From positions 28,254,501 to 28,318,500 of the forward strand of contig NC_080577.1 of assembly GCF_029962835.1 (NCBI RefSeq): a stretch of DNA of 64,000 bases, given 5' to 3'. This document shows, in pieces, positions 1-11,199 of this stretch. Within the stretch, counting starts at the first letter, position 1. Each line of letters opens with the position of its first letter. The position numbers were made by a program, and so were the translations under genes. This DNA is from Magnolia sinica. Taxonomy: Eukaryota > Streptophyta > Magnoliopsida > Magnoliales > Magnoliaceae. The notes beneath the pieces were generated by a model. It had not been told where the DNA came from, made no database searches, and worked only from the letters and a program-made list of their open reading frames with translations.

Positions 1-660
1 GTGGGTTTGCATATTTATATAATCCTCAAATATTACATATGTATAGTATTTTTACGGATATTTGGAAAGAGAAAACCAGATTAAATGCTTCAACCTAGGG
101 TTTGGGTCAAGGGTCGTCAGAACCTATCCAACACATGAAGTTTATAAGGATAGTTGGAAAGAGAAAATCCAATTAACCTAGGATTTGGGTCAAGGGTCGG
201 ATCTCACCTCTTAGTTGATTCTAGCGAACAACAAAGGAGTTCTTAGGCTATGATTCTAGCGAGGCACATGCATGAATCATAGCATAAGACTTTAGTACTG
301 AAATTTTCCGAACGGTTTATCTTCCGGTTCTCTTTGTGTTAGTTGTGTCAGGACACATGCATGCGGCCATAGCTACGAAAATTGGAAGAGAGCTCGAATT
401 TGTTACCTTTTATTAGCCACACTTCGCATCTGCTACGGTAGGACCGAGGTCTCCGGCGAATACACCCACACACACTTCGTCCATGTTGCTGGAATTGTTG
501 TAGGAGTGAGTGAAAGAGAGGGTTTAAAGGGTTTTATACCCTAGTTTTAGGTCAGTTGGCCCCGGCTTTCGCTAATTCACCCAAATGGCCTTGTTGGACT
601 TTATTCCGGTCACCATTTCTCAATCAAATGTCAGATTTGACTGCCCCGCTGCAAGGACAT
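1..660. other. Intergenic, no gene seen
   Basis: No coding segment is supported here. The only structure seen is a short imperfect direct repeat: about 50 bp starting near 61 recurs near 153, both containing GGAAAGAGAAAA followed by TTTGGGTCAAGGGTCG. It may be remnant retrotransposon or promoter-like sequence; nothing decides this. Confidence 0.5.
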
Positions 661-1056
661 ATCTTCAATATTCAAAGTGTAAATTTAGGAGGGATTGGAA
701 GTTAAATCCCGGGATTGGCCGGGCGTGCCAAACAGAGTTGGTGATCTGATTCCAATCCCACCGATCTTAAGACAATCCACTGACAACATCATCATTACCT
801 TTAAATCCCATCCAATCCATCCTAATCCGTTAAAATTTGCCAGGGACGTGTTTAGTTCGAGGGATTGGAAGGGATGGGAAGGTTTAATCCCGGGATTGGC
901 CGGGCGTGCCAAGCAGACTGGATGTAGCAATCCAGGGATATAGCAATCCCATGGATCTCAAGACAATCCACTGCCAACACCATCATTACCTAGAAATCCA
1001 TGCCATCCACCGTAATACCATTCAATCCCTTCCAAACCACCCAGCCAAATGGGCCC

Positions 1057-1248
1057 TAAAATCAGTGGGGCAAACTAGAATATCAGCGGGGGACACTACA
1101 AAAACAGCGGGGCAAACTAGAATATCAGCGGGGGACACTATAAAATCAGCGGGGCAAACTACAAAATCAGCGGGGGAAACTGAAAAATCAGCGGGGCAAA
1201 CTACAAAATTAGCGGAGGAAACTGAAAAATCAGTGGGGGAAACTATAA
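1057..1248. repeat. 21-bp minisatellite, locus 1
   Basis: Roughly nine tandem copies of a 21-bp unit, TCAGCGGGGCAAACTACAAAA with variants (GGGGGAAACT, GGGGGACACT). Because 21 is a multiple of three the + strand stays open and reads as a seven-residue repeat (SAGQTTK-like). I treat it as non-coding because the same unit is read in another frame at later loci. Confidence 0.85.
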
Positions 1249-1661
1249 GGGCCCGTTTGGCCAGTCGGATTGGAAGGGACTGGATGGTATTGGAAGGGAT
1301 TGGAAGTTAAATCCCGGGATTGGCCGGGCGTGCCAAACAGAGTCGGTGATCTAATCCCAATCCCACCGATCTTAAGACAATCCACTGACAACATCATCAT
1401 TACCTTTAAATTCCATCCAATCCATCCTAATCCGTTAAAATTTGCCAGGGACGTGTTTGGTTCGAGGGATTAGAAGGGATGGGAAGGTTTAATCTCGGGA
1501 TTGGCCGGGCATGCCAAGCAGACTGGATGTAGCAATCCAGGGATATAGCAATCCCATGGATCTCAAGACAATCCACTACCAACACCATCATTACCTAGAA
1601 ATCCATGCCATCCACCGTAATACCATTCAATCCCTTCCAAACCACCTTGCCAAACGGGCCC
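1249..1661. mobile_element. Tourist-like (PIF/Harbinger) MITE
   Basis: 413-bp element with perfect 13-bp terminal inverted repeats, GGGCCCGTTTGGC at 1249-1261 and its complement at 1649-1661. It is flanked by the 3-bp target duplication TAA (1246-1248 and 1662-1664). The TIR sequence and TAA target fit Tourist-type elements. No coding capacity. The duplicated copy to the left keeps the right TIR (1044-1056) but has lost the left one. Confidence 0.8.
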
Positions 1662-2000
1662 TAAAATCAACGGGGCAAACTAGAATATCAGCGGGGGACA
1701 CTACAAAAACAACGGGGCAAACTAGAATATCAGCGGGGGACACTATAAAATCAGCGGGGCAAACTACAAAATCAGCGGGGGAAACTGGAAAATCAGCGGG
1801 GCAAACTACAAAATCAGCGGGGGAAACTGGAAAATCAGCGGGGCAAACTACAAAATCAGCGGGGGAAACAGGAAAATCAGCGGGGCAAACTATAAACTCA
1901 GCGGGACAAACTACAAAATCAGTGGGAGATACTAGAAAATCAGTAAGGCAAACTACAAAATCAGCGGGGAAACTGTAAAATCAGCGGGGCAAACTATAAA
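1662..2000. repeat. 21-bp minisatellite, locus 2
   Basis: About 15 tandem 21-bp units of the TCAGCGGGGCAAACTACAAAA type, following the second MITE copy directly. Alternating GGGGCAAACT and GGGGGAAACT units suggest partial homogenisation as a 42-bp dimer. Confidence 0.85.
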
Positions 2001-2029
2001 TCTAGAATTTTTGCATGTCTATCATTTTA

Positions 2030-2275
2030 TGGCGTGAGCAAAAGAACGGATCAAATCTAAAGTTCAAGTGAACTCCACCATTTAAATAGTGGACAGTGAC
2101 ATCCACCGTTCGAACTTCTAAGGGCCACGGTAGTTTCCAATAAAGCTAATAATTGTTTTCATATCATCTATCTCTATGTTATCTTATGAATAGGTTGGGT
2201 CTCAAAATACATAAGGGTGGGCCCAATTTGAAAAACATTTGGCCCATTGATGTGGCCAATTTGATATACATTAGC
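2030..2275. mobile_element. MITE fragment (magnoliid-type family)
   Basis: Degraded internal part of the abundant MITE family: it keeps the segment for 'AAGTTCAAGTGRACYCCACCA', the 'GGGCCACGGTAG' segment and the 'ATCTTATGAATAGGTTGG' segment in family order, but no termini. The rest to 2935, including a short GT run near 2508-2522, shows no gene. Confidence 0.5.
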
Positions 2276-2935
2276 TTTGACATTACTATATGATTGCACG
2301 TCTAGGTGCCCATGTCCAAGTTCTTTATCTTCAATATCATTTACTTCCCCTCGCTTCCTCAACTCTTCACGCTCCTCCTCCATCACAAAACATCCCCTCC
2401 ATGTACGACTACATTCCTTCTCCTTAATAAACTCTTCTCTCTCATTCACTAACTTTTCCTATTTTTTGTTGTGCATGTTCCATTGTATTAATTTCCTGTT
2501 TTCTTGATGTGTGTGTGTGTGTGCAAAGAGACAATTTCGGCCGATATGAATCCTATAATCTGATACGCCCAGTATCGTATCATTTTAGGGCCTGGCTGAT
2601 ACAGTCACAGCATTATTTAAAACCTTCCTCAGAAGTCAGAAATCCTTCTTTATCATTTGAAGCAGCAATCTCGTGATGTGCTAGCCTGACACTCATGGAA
2701 ACTTCATTGTCCAACATTACCCAATTGGACCTCCATACTCCATGGAGTACTAATCAAGTGATAAAATGGATGTTATTTACGGTTTTGGTTTAATGGAGCT
2801 AACAGAGTTGAGTCAACTCCAGTGTCTCTCCATTGCCTAATCTCTAATAAACTCAACCAATCATCGTGGCTCTTACCTACGTTTATGCTTTAGCCCCAAT
2901 CCTTCCATCCCATTCATCCATCGCCACTTTCAAAT

Positions 2936-3330
2936 ATCAGCGGGGGAAACTAGGAAATGAGCGGGGCAAACTAGAAAATCAGCGGGGGAAACTAGAAAAT
3001 CAGCAGGGCAAACTAGAAAATCGAAAAGAAGTGGTAGTATCAACAAGAAGATGTTGTTTTCATCTACATTTATAGTTGGTGAATTGGTCATATTTTCTTT
3101 TTCAAGAGAGTTGTCATCTTTAAAGAGGCATGCCTAAACCCTTTTATAAAAACATAATAGTCAGCGGGGAAAACATGAAATTGAGGAGGGCAAACTAGAT
3201 AATCAGCGGGGCAAACTACAGATTCAGCAGGACAAATCATTAAAATCAGCGGGGCAAAGTAGAAAATCAGCGGGGGATACTAGAAAATCAGTGGGGGAAA
3301 CTAGGAAAATCAGCGGGGCAAAGTAGAATA
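2936..3330. repeat. 21-bp minisatellite, scattered blocks
   Basis: Two short runs of the 21-bp unit (about 2936-3020 and 3163-3330) in the form TCAGCGGGGGAAACTAGAAAA, separated by about 140 bp of unrelated sequence. Units are more diverged than at loci 1 and 2, with indels that break the 21-bp phase in the second run. An isolated related motif is visible near 3558. No gene is seen between 3331 and 3746. Confidence 0.7.
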
Positions 3331-3746
3331 TTCGTCGCCTGCAGAAATGAATTGAAAAACATATCAAACATAAAATTCATAAGATAAACATAGTGTACAA
3401 AATTGGAATCATTTCTAAAAACAATGTAGCATTTCATTAATTTGAGCAAGCTTCATATCAAATATAAATAGAAAATGAGCAAGGAAATACCAAAAATTGG
3501 ACGGAGACAAACAATCAACATAAGCTATACATTGATCGGAGCTAACAAGAAATTGGAAATTGAACAGGGCAAGCTGGACATTTTACCAAGTTCAACGTTG
3601 GCCAGTTTAGTGAACATTTATAGTGGTAGTATCAACAACAAGATGATATTTGCAACTACCTTTATAGTTGGTTCATTGGTCATATTTTCTTCTTGAAGAG
3701 AGTTGTCATCTTCAAAGAAGCAGGCCGAAATCATTATGCCCACTGT

Positions 3747-6700
3747 TTTCATCGCAATATGTATACACCAAAGCCCCATATGTGGAAGGGAACCTAGACA
3801 TTGAGGGTGGACACCTAGACATTCAGCGGGACAAACCTGAAATTGAACGGGGCAAACTAGAAGATGAGCGGGGGAGACTAGAAGATCAGCGGGGGAGACT
3901 AGAAGATCAGCGGGGCAAACTAGAAGATCAGCGGGGGAGACTAGAAGATCAGCGGGGGAGACTAGAAGATCAGCGGGGCAAACTAGAAGATCAGCGGGGG
4001 AGACTAGAAGATCAGCGGGGGAAACTAGAAGATCAGCGGGGGAGACTAGAAGATCAGCAGGGCAAACTCAACAAATAATTTCGTAGCTTGAGCCGAAAAA
4101 TCTAAACATATCCAATGTTCAAATGGACCACACCACAAGAAATTTTGAGTTGAACTTCTAATGTTGATCATTTCTTAGGGGCCACAGAAGTTTTGGTTCA
4201 AGCTTACAATTGTGTTTTCTATTAATCCATATATGTATGATCTTGTGAATAGGTTTGATAACAAACAAACATCACTGTTGGGTCGGCTATGGTTTCGGTG
4301 GTAGAAATCATTATGCCCACTCTTTCCCACGGTATGATCCACTTGATCTTTTGATATGCTTCGATTTGGGGGCTAGACCCCTCAAAATAAATGAAGAATC
4401 GGATGGACTGTGTGGATATATTACATACATTCATTGTGGGCCCAACTGAGTTTACATAGTACAATGGGAACATACTACTAACTCAGTACGCAATCCGATT
4501 ACGCTTGCTACGCCCCATGATGGTGTTTTATTTGTAATACATCATGTTCATCGGATTATGTAATGTCCATCCGTTTTCATCGCAATATGTATACACCAAA
4601 GCCCCATATGTGGAAGGGAACCTAGACATTGAGGGTGGACACCTAGATATTCAGCGGGGCAAACTAGAAGATCAGCGGGGGAGACTAGAAGATCAGCGGG
4701 GCAAACTAGAAGATCAGCGGGGGAGACTAGAAGATCAGCGGGGCAAACTCAACAAATAATTTCGGAGCTTGAGCCGAAAAATCTAAACATATCCAATGTT
4801 CAAATGGACCACACCACATGAAATTTTGAGTTGAACTTCTAATGTTAATCATTTCTTAGGGGCCACAGAAGTTTTGGTTCAAGCTTACAATTGTGTTTTC
4901 TATTAATCCATATATGTATGATCTTGTGAATAGGTTTGATAACAAACAAACATCACTGTTGGGCCGGCTATGGTTTCGGTGGTAGAAATCATTATGCCCA
5001 CTGTTTCCCACGGTATGATCCACTTGAACTTTTGATATGCTTCAATTTGGGGGCTAGACCCCTCAAAATAAATGAAGAATCGGATGGACTGTGTGGATAT
5101 ATTACATACATTCATTGTGGGCCCAACTAAGTTTACAGAGTACAATGGGAACGTACTACTAACTCAGTACGCAATCCGATTATGCTTGCTACGCCCCATG
5201 ATGGTGTTTTATTTGTAATACGTCATGTTCATCGGATTATGTAATGTCCATCCGTTTTCATCGTAATATGTATACACCAAAGCCCTATATGTGGAAGGGA
5301 ACCTAGACATTGAGGGTGGACACCTAGACATTCAGCTGGACAAACCTGAAATTCTGTGGGGCAAACTAGAAGATCAGTGGGGGAGACTAGAAGATCAGCG
5401 GGGCAAACTAGAAGATCAGCGGGGGAGACTAGAAGATCAGCGGGGCAAACTAGAAGATCAGCGGGGCAAACTCAACAAATAATTTCATAGCTTGAGCCGA
5501 AAAATCTAAACATATCCAATGTTCAAATGGACCACACCACATGAAATTTTGAGTTGAACTTCTAATGTTGATCATTTCTTAGGGGCTACAGAAGTTTTAG
5601 TTCAAGCTTACAATTGTGTTTTCTATTAATCCATATATGTATGATCTTGTGAATAGGTTTGATAACAAACAAACATCACTGTTGGGCCGGCTATGGTTTC
5701 GGTGGTAGAAATCATTATGCCCACTGTTTCCCATGGTATGATCCACTTGATCTTTTGATATGCTTCGATTTGGGGGCTAGAGCCCTCAAAATAAATGAAA
5801 AAACGGATGGACGGTGTGAATATATTACATACATTCATTGTGGGCCCAACTGAGTTTACATCGTACAATGGGAACGTACTACTAACTCAGTACGCAATCC
5901 GATTATGCTTGCTACGCCCCATGATGGTGTTTTATTTGTAATACATCATGTTCATCGGATTATGTAATGTCCATCCGTTTTCATCGCAATATGTATACAC
6001 CAAAGCCCCATATGTGGAAGAGAACCTAGACATTGAGGGTGGACACCTAGACATTCAGCGGGACAAACTTGAAATTGAACGGGGCAAACTAGAAGATCAG
6101 CGGGGGAGACTAGAAGATCAGCGGGGGAGACTAGAAGATCAGCGGGGCAAACTAGAAGATCAGCGGGGCAAACTAGAAGTTCAGCGGGGCAAACTCAACA
6201 AATAATTTCATAGCTTGAGCCGAAAAATCTAAACATATCCAATGTTCAAATGGACCACACCACATGAAATTTTGAGTTGAACTTCTAATGTTGATCATTT
6301 CTTAGGGGCCACAGAAGTTTTGGTTCAAGCTTACAATTGTGTTTTCTATTAATCCATATATGTATGATCTTGTGAATAGGTTTGATAACAAACAAACATC
6401 ACTGTTGGGCCGGCTATGGTTTCGGTGGTAGAAATCATTATGCCCACTGTTTCCCATGGTATGATCCACTTGATCTTTTGATATGCTTCGATTTGGGGGC
6501 TAGAGCCCTCAAAATAAATGAAAAAACGGATGGACGGTGTGGATATATTACATACATTCATTGTGGGCCCAACTGAGTTTACATAGTACAATGGGAACGT
6601 ACTACTAACTCAGTACGCAATCCGATTACGCTTGCTACGCCCCATGATGGTGTTTTATTTGTAATACATCATGTTCATCGGATTATGTAATGTCCATCCG

Positions 6701-7760
6701 TTTTCATCGCAATATGTATACACCAAAGCCCCATATGTGGAAGAGAACCTAGACATTGAGGGTGGACACCTAGACATTCAGCGGGACAAACCTGAAATTG
6801 AACGGGGCAAACTAGAAGATCAGCGGGGGAGACTAGAAGATCAGCGGGGCAAACTAGAAGATCAGCGGGGCAAACTCAACAAATAATTTCGTAGCTTGAG
6901 CCGAAAAATCTAAACATATCCAATGTTCAAATGGACCACACCACATGAAATTTTGAGTTGAACTTCTAATGTTGATCATTTATTAGGGGGCACAGAAGTT
7001 TTGGTTCAACCTTACAATTGTGTTTTCTATTAATCCATATATGTATGATCTTGTGAATAGGTTTGATAACAAACAAACATCACTGTTGAGCCGGCTATGG
7101 TTTCGGTGGTAGAAATCATTATGCCCACTGTTTCCCATGGTATGATCCACTTGATCTTTTGATATGCTTCGATTTGGGGGCTAGACCCCTCAAAATAAAT
7201 GAAAAAACGGATGGACGGTGTGGATATATTACATACATTCATTGTGGGCCCAACTGAGTTTACATAGTACAATGGGAACGTACTACTAACTCAGTACGCA
7301 ATCCGATTACGCTTGCTACGCCCTATGATGGTGTTTTATTTGTAATACATCATGTTCATTGGATTATGTAATGTCCATCCGTTTTTATCGCAATATGTAT
7401 ACACCAAAGCCCCATATGTGGAAGGGAACCTAGACATTGAGGGAGGACACCTAGACATTCAGTGGGACAAACATGAAATTGAACGGGGCAAACTAGAAGA
7501 TCAGTGGGGGAGACTAGAAGATCAATGGGGTAAACTAGAAAATCGCGAGGGAAACTAGAAGATCAATGGGCAAACTAGAAGATCAATGGGAGACTAGAAG
7601 ATCACGGCAAACTAGAAGCTCAATGGCAAACTAGAAGATCGCAGGCAAATTGAAAAATTAGCGGGCAAACTAGAAAATCAATGGGCAAACTTCAGAACGG
7701 GAGATTTTTGAAAATCAACGGCAAACATGAAAATAGTGGGGCAAACTTAACAAATAATTT
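3747..7760. repeat. Tandem array of ~0.7-kb units with 21-bp minisatellite core
   Basis: Units begin with TTTCATCGCAATATGTATAC at 3747, 4575, 5256, 5979, 6702 and (TTTTATCGC) 7383, giving periods of 828, 681, 723, 723 and 681 bp. Each unit has three parts: a unique ~90-bp leader; a block of 21-bp repeats (core CTAGAAGATCAGCGGGGCAAA); and the right half of a MITE ending in CTCAGTACGCAATCCGATTA. The period differences are exactly 42 or 147 bp, i.e. 2 or 7 minisatellite units. Block sizes are about 10, 3-4, 5, 5, 3 and 2 repeats. The sixth block decays after about 7540, with indels. The open + strand frame in each block reads LEDQRGK/LEDQRGR. Confidence 0.9.
3842..4077. repeat. Largest 21-bp minisatellite block
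   Basis: About ten tandem copies of the 21-bp unit in the first 0.7-kb unit, alternating between GGGGCAAACTAGAAGATCAGC and GGGGGAGACTAGAAGATCAGC types. The + strand is open throughout and ends at a TAA shared by all array units. There is no upstream splice or promoter context that would make it a gene. Confidence 0.85.
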
Positions 7761-7789
7761 CGTATCTTGTTGAAAATTTTAAACATATC

Positions 7790-8143
7790 CAAGGTTGAAA
7801 TGGAATGTTAAAATTGACCACACCACATGAAATTTTGAATTGACCTTCTAATGGTGCTCGTTACTTAGGGGCCACAGAAGTTTTGGATCAAGCTTATAAT
7901 TGTGTTTTCTATTAATCCATATATGTATGATCTTATGAATAGGTTTGATAACAAACAATCATCACCGTTGGGCCGGCTATGGTTTCGGCGGTAGAAATCA
8001 TTATGCCCACTGTTTCCCATGGCATGATCCACTTGATCTTTTGATATGCTTCAATTTGGGGGCTAAACCCCTTAAAATAAATGGATAAATGGATGGACAG
8101 CGTGGATATACTACATACATTCAATGTGGGCCCAACTGAGTTA
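7790..8143. mobile_element. Terminal MITE half-unit of the array
   Basis: Last copy of the MITE half found in each array unit, more diverged than the others (for example CATCACCGTTGGGCCGG, and ATGGATAAATGGATGG in place of the usual spacer). It ends at GTGGGCCCAACTGAGTT next to the following MITE. Confidence 0.7.
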
Positions 8144-8153
8144 AATATAAAAG

Positions 8154-8686
8154 GGAAATGGATTGGCTACTCCCCGCCACTAGCCTCGTGGTCAGTGGTC
8201 GGTGCTCTGTGGGCCCTACCATGATGTATGTGTTTCATCCATTCCGTTCATCCATTTTTAAAGATCATTTTAGGTCTTGATCCCAAAAATGAGAGGTATA
8301 TAAATCTCAGGTGGACCACACCACAAGAAAACAATAGTGATTGGAAATCCATCATTTAAGTCCTCCTAGGCCCACTGTACTGTTTGTTTGACATCCAATA
8401 TGTTGATTAGGTCATAAATATCCAGATGAAGGGAAAAAAACAAAGATCAACTTGATCCAATACTTTTATGGCCCCAAAAAGTTTTTAATGGTCGAAGTTC
8501 ATTTAACATTGTTTCCTGTAATGTGGTCCCCTTGAGACTGATATATATCTCATTTTTTGTTTATTACTATAAATTGATCTAGAAAAATAGATGGACGGAA
8601 TGGATGAAAAACATACATTATTATGGGGCCCACAGAGCACCGACCACCAGCCATTGGCTGGCATTGGGAGTAGCCAATCCGTTTCC
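8154..8686. mobile_element. MULE-like MITE with 9-bp TSD
   Basis: 533-bp non-coding element. Inverted termini are GGAAATGGATTGGCTACTCC at the left and GGAGTAGCCAATCCGTTTCC at the right. It is flanked by ATATAAAAG (8145-8153) and ATATAGAAG (8687-8695), an 8-of-9 match. A 9-bp duplication is characteristic of Mutator-like elements. The interior has the family core (GGGCCCTACCATGATGTATG, CCATCCATTTTT motif and their complements), so the whole element can fold into a long hairpin. Confidence 0.75.
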
Positions 8687-8699
8687 ATATAGAAGGTGG

Positions 8700-8870
8700 G
8701 GTCCTTAATATTGCTAGGGTGGTCACGTCTCAGTAGTTTCAACTCCCGGTCAGGAGTTCGAGTGCCATGGGTGGTGAAATTCCACCAGCGTGAGTGTGCG
8801 CGGTGTGTGTGCAGCGTGAGTTTGTGCGGTGTGTGTCTGTCCGTGTGTAATAATAATAAAATAATATATA
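8700..8870 (+). mobile_element. Possible tRNA-derived SINE
   Basis: Contains a B-box-like GGAGTTCGAGTGCC at about 8751 and a GTGTGTG-rich tail running into TAATAATAA and an AT run. The layout resembles the better-supported SINE at 46497. The A box is unclear and no target duplication was found. Confidence 0.35.
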
Positions 8871-9744
8871 TATATATACCTGTCTTGTGTACTTTCTTCG
8901 CTGGACCCACCGTTTCAAGAAGAAAAGATGAAATGCTGATAAGGGGCCGACAAAAAGGGTGTTTTTTTGGGTCTTTCTACGGGAAATGCAGTGGGGAAAT
9001 GGGGGTGAAAGCAACGGCAGGGAAAGCGGCAGCAGAAAGGGAGGGGAAAAGCAAAGAGAGGAAATGGAGAGGAAGAGTCGTTTCCGTCAGGAGGAGGGGT
9101 ATTTTCGTCCTGAAATTCCGACTCCGTACGAGGAGGTCCAACTGCGTATTCTAAGTTTGTATTGCTTCAAAAAAACCGCTGGATAAAAGGTGGGGTCCAT
9201 AGTCGTAAATTTCTCTCGGATGAGCTCCAGGGCTTTCGTGTCGTCCTTAGGCAGGACGAGTGGGGCCCATCTTTCAATAATCATGACCCTATTCTAATCG
9301 ATCGCATGATGGATGGATTATTATCAAGTACTTCCTATATTGATAGACTTTAGCCACCAAATTCTAGGCTTTTTATTAAAAAAAAATATTTTTAGTTGAA
9401 TATGGACCGTTGGTATTTTTTGTTCTTAACCGCATATTTCTAGACCACAAATCAAATAGATAATATGATCTTCTCGACCATAATTTTCTTACACACTCCA
9501 TCTATAATGGGATGCAACATTCCAATGGTCTGGATTACTGAAGAACGGGCCCACATATGCAAAAAAGATCAGTGGTGTACGTCCGTCCTCTAAGCCCTTC
9601 TCCATCCATATTTCCTTTCGATGACCGTATACGGCCCAAATCCAACTGAACTCGTACGTACCTAAAACGAATACGTCGAGACGTACTGTACAAAACTTTA
9701 TACCCCTGGGAGCGGAATAGGTGCCGCCGCCGGCTCCCACAAAA
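8871..9744. other. Intergenic, no gene seen
   Basis: Purine-rich stretch near 8990-9090 and several GGGGCCCA or GGGGTCCA motifs reminiscent of MITE edges (9190-9270). No coding exon or complete repeat could be delimited. Confidence 0.4.
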
Positions 9745-10175
9745 CGGCTCGGCACTTACTGTGGGGCCCACCTTGATTTATGTATTAAATATCCATGCCG
9801 TCCATCTGCTATGCTTGATCATTTTATGGCATGAACGCAAATTTGAAATGAATCCAAATCTCAAGTGGACCATATATAAAAAATAGTGATAATTGATCAT
9901 TAAAATTTTTTTAAAGGTTACGAAAGTTTTATTTGAAGCTGATATTTGTATTTTTTTCTTAGATTTGTGTGACCTTATCAAGAGTTTGGATGTCAAATAA
10001 ACATTAGTGCTAGTAGGTCTTTAATGGTGGGGCATTTAATCATCATTGTTTCTTATACTATGGTACCCTTGAGATTTAGATTTGGTTAATTTTTTAGGAT
10101 CATCTCCTAAAATGATCCGGCGAAATAGATGGATGGTATGGACATGGAATATATACATCACGGAAAGGGCCGCAA
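9745..10175. mobile_element. MITE copy (GGGGCCCACC family)
   Basis: Starts with GTGGGGCCCACCTTGATTTA and proceeds through the family segments in order: TCCATGCCGTCCATC, CAAGTGGACCATA, ATTTGTGTGACCTTATCAA, AATAAACATTAGTG, and the mirror motif GATGGATGGTATGGAC. No exact target duplication was found. Confidence 0.65.
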
Positions 10176-10374
10176 CTAATCTACTGCATGAGTTACTACA
10201 TTCATACTACATGGACTAGTTTTAAATTCCGTTAATTTTTAGGATCATGTCCAAAATGATATGGCAAAATGGATGGACGGCATGGATATGGAATATATAC
10301 ATAAAGGTGAGCCCTACGGAAAGGGCCGCAGCTAACCCGCTGCATGATTTACTACATTCATATCACGTGGACTA
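10085..10374. repeat. ~150-bp tandem duplication of MITE end
   Basis: The block ending in ACTACATTCATACTACATGGACTA (about 10085-10219) is repeated with substitutions to about 10374 (GGCATGGATATGGAATATATAC through CATATCACGTGGACTA). The second copy includes a few extra bases (AAAGGTGAGCCCTA). Confidence 0.7.
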
Positions 10375-11199
10375 TTTTTGCGCGAACGCATGTGAACCCC
10401 CGCACTCCGCCGGAGAGTAAAACGGCAAAAAGCAGGTTCTCCGCGGGTTACCGGAGCGAAATCGTAGTCCTGCAACTGCCCATTCTGAGTAATGTGGATC
10501 CGTGTAAGACCCGCTTAGGAGGCGGGGCCGATATGGATTGGCAATGGTTGGATTGGGTGGTGATACCAACACCACACGGTATGGGGCCCACCGTGATGTT
10601 ACAAGCCCTTTATTTTGCCAGCCAGAACTCGTGTGTACCTTTGCATATATGTTACAGGCACAAAATCGGAATGGTCAATGTGCATAAATGAAAGGAGGAA
10701 ACTGTTTTCCTTTTGATACGGCTCATAAGAGTTTTGGATCAGGCTAAAATTCAGGCCATAGAAGTTTAATGGGGGTATCACATTACATGGACCGTTTAGA
10801 TTTTGTGTCCATGGCACGTGTACAAAGGTGTGCACGAGCTGTGATAATTTTCCTCTCTCCATGTGAACTAATAGCAATCCATGTCTAGCCCCAACTTGCC
10901 GCCCTTGATAGGTCAATATTAAATAGAGGAACTTCGATATTCGGGTAGAGTGTGATGGATGATACACCGTTACTAAAAATTGCTTAGAACTTACAAAAGT
11001 GGAATACTAATAATTTAAATTAAACTATTTAATAGTAAAACTCGTAATTTAGATGGATAATGGACTAAAAAATTACACCTATTTTGTCATCTAATCATCG
11101 GCTTAGTGAACATTTTTTCAATAGCCTTAGATGAAATATGTCCACAAATTAGAGGTTAGGATTGCTCAACTAATCTAATATTGAGACTGTCGCTTATCA
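10375..11199. other. Intergenic, no gene seen
   Basis: A CpG-rich stretch (about 10380-10520) is followed by a weak MITE-like piece starting GGTATGGGGCCCACCGTGATG near 10579 and then AT-rich sequence. The longest open frames have no recognisable domain and no splice context. Confidence 0.4.

Larger units (their letters stand above)
691..1990. repeat. 605-bp tandem duplication
   Basis: The block starting at 691 (GGGATTGGAAGTTAAATCCC) recurs from 1296 at an offset of 605 bp. The same offset holds at the right-hand MITE terminus (1044 versus 1649). Both copies contain MITE sequence followed by a 21-bp minisatellite. Copy 2 carries a longer minisatellite run. The copies differ by scattered substitutions only, so the duplication is not ancient. 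Confidence 0.85.

Noticed and set aside
2540-2620. CAATTTCGGCCGATATG..GATACGCCCAGTATCG as another hAT end
   Set aside because: Only a short resemblance to the hAT subterminal motifs; no partner end or target duplication found.
3668-4078. 136-codon + strand open frame with LEDQRGK heptads as a coiled-coil protein gene
   Set aside because: The frame is open only because the unit is 21 bp; the same DNA is open in another frame at loci 1 and 2, copy number varies freely, and no splice or promoter context exists.
4222-7272. Repeated 80-codon - strand frames (sequence ending YSQDHTYMD) in each array unit
   Set aside because: They lie in the MITE-derived half of each unit and repeat only because the unit is duplicated; no family resemblance.
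1057-7560. CRISPR-like regular repeats
   Set aside because: The 21-bp units are contiguous, with no unique spacers, and there are no cas genes; this is a plant minisatellite.
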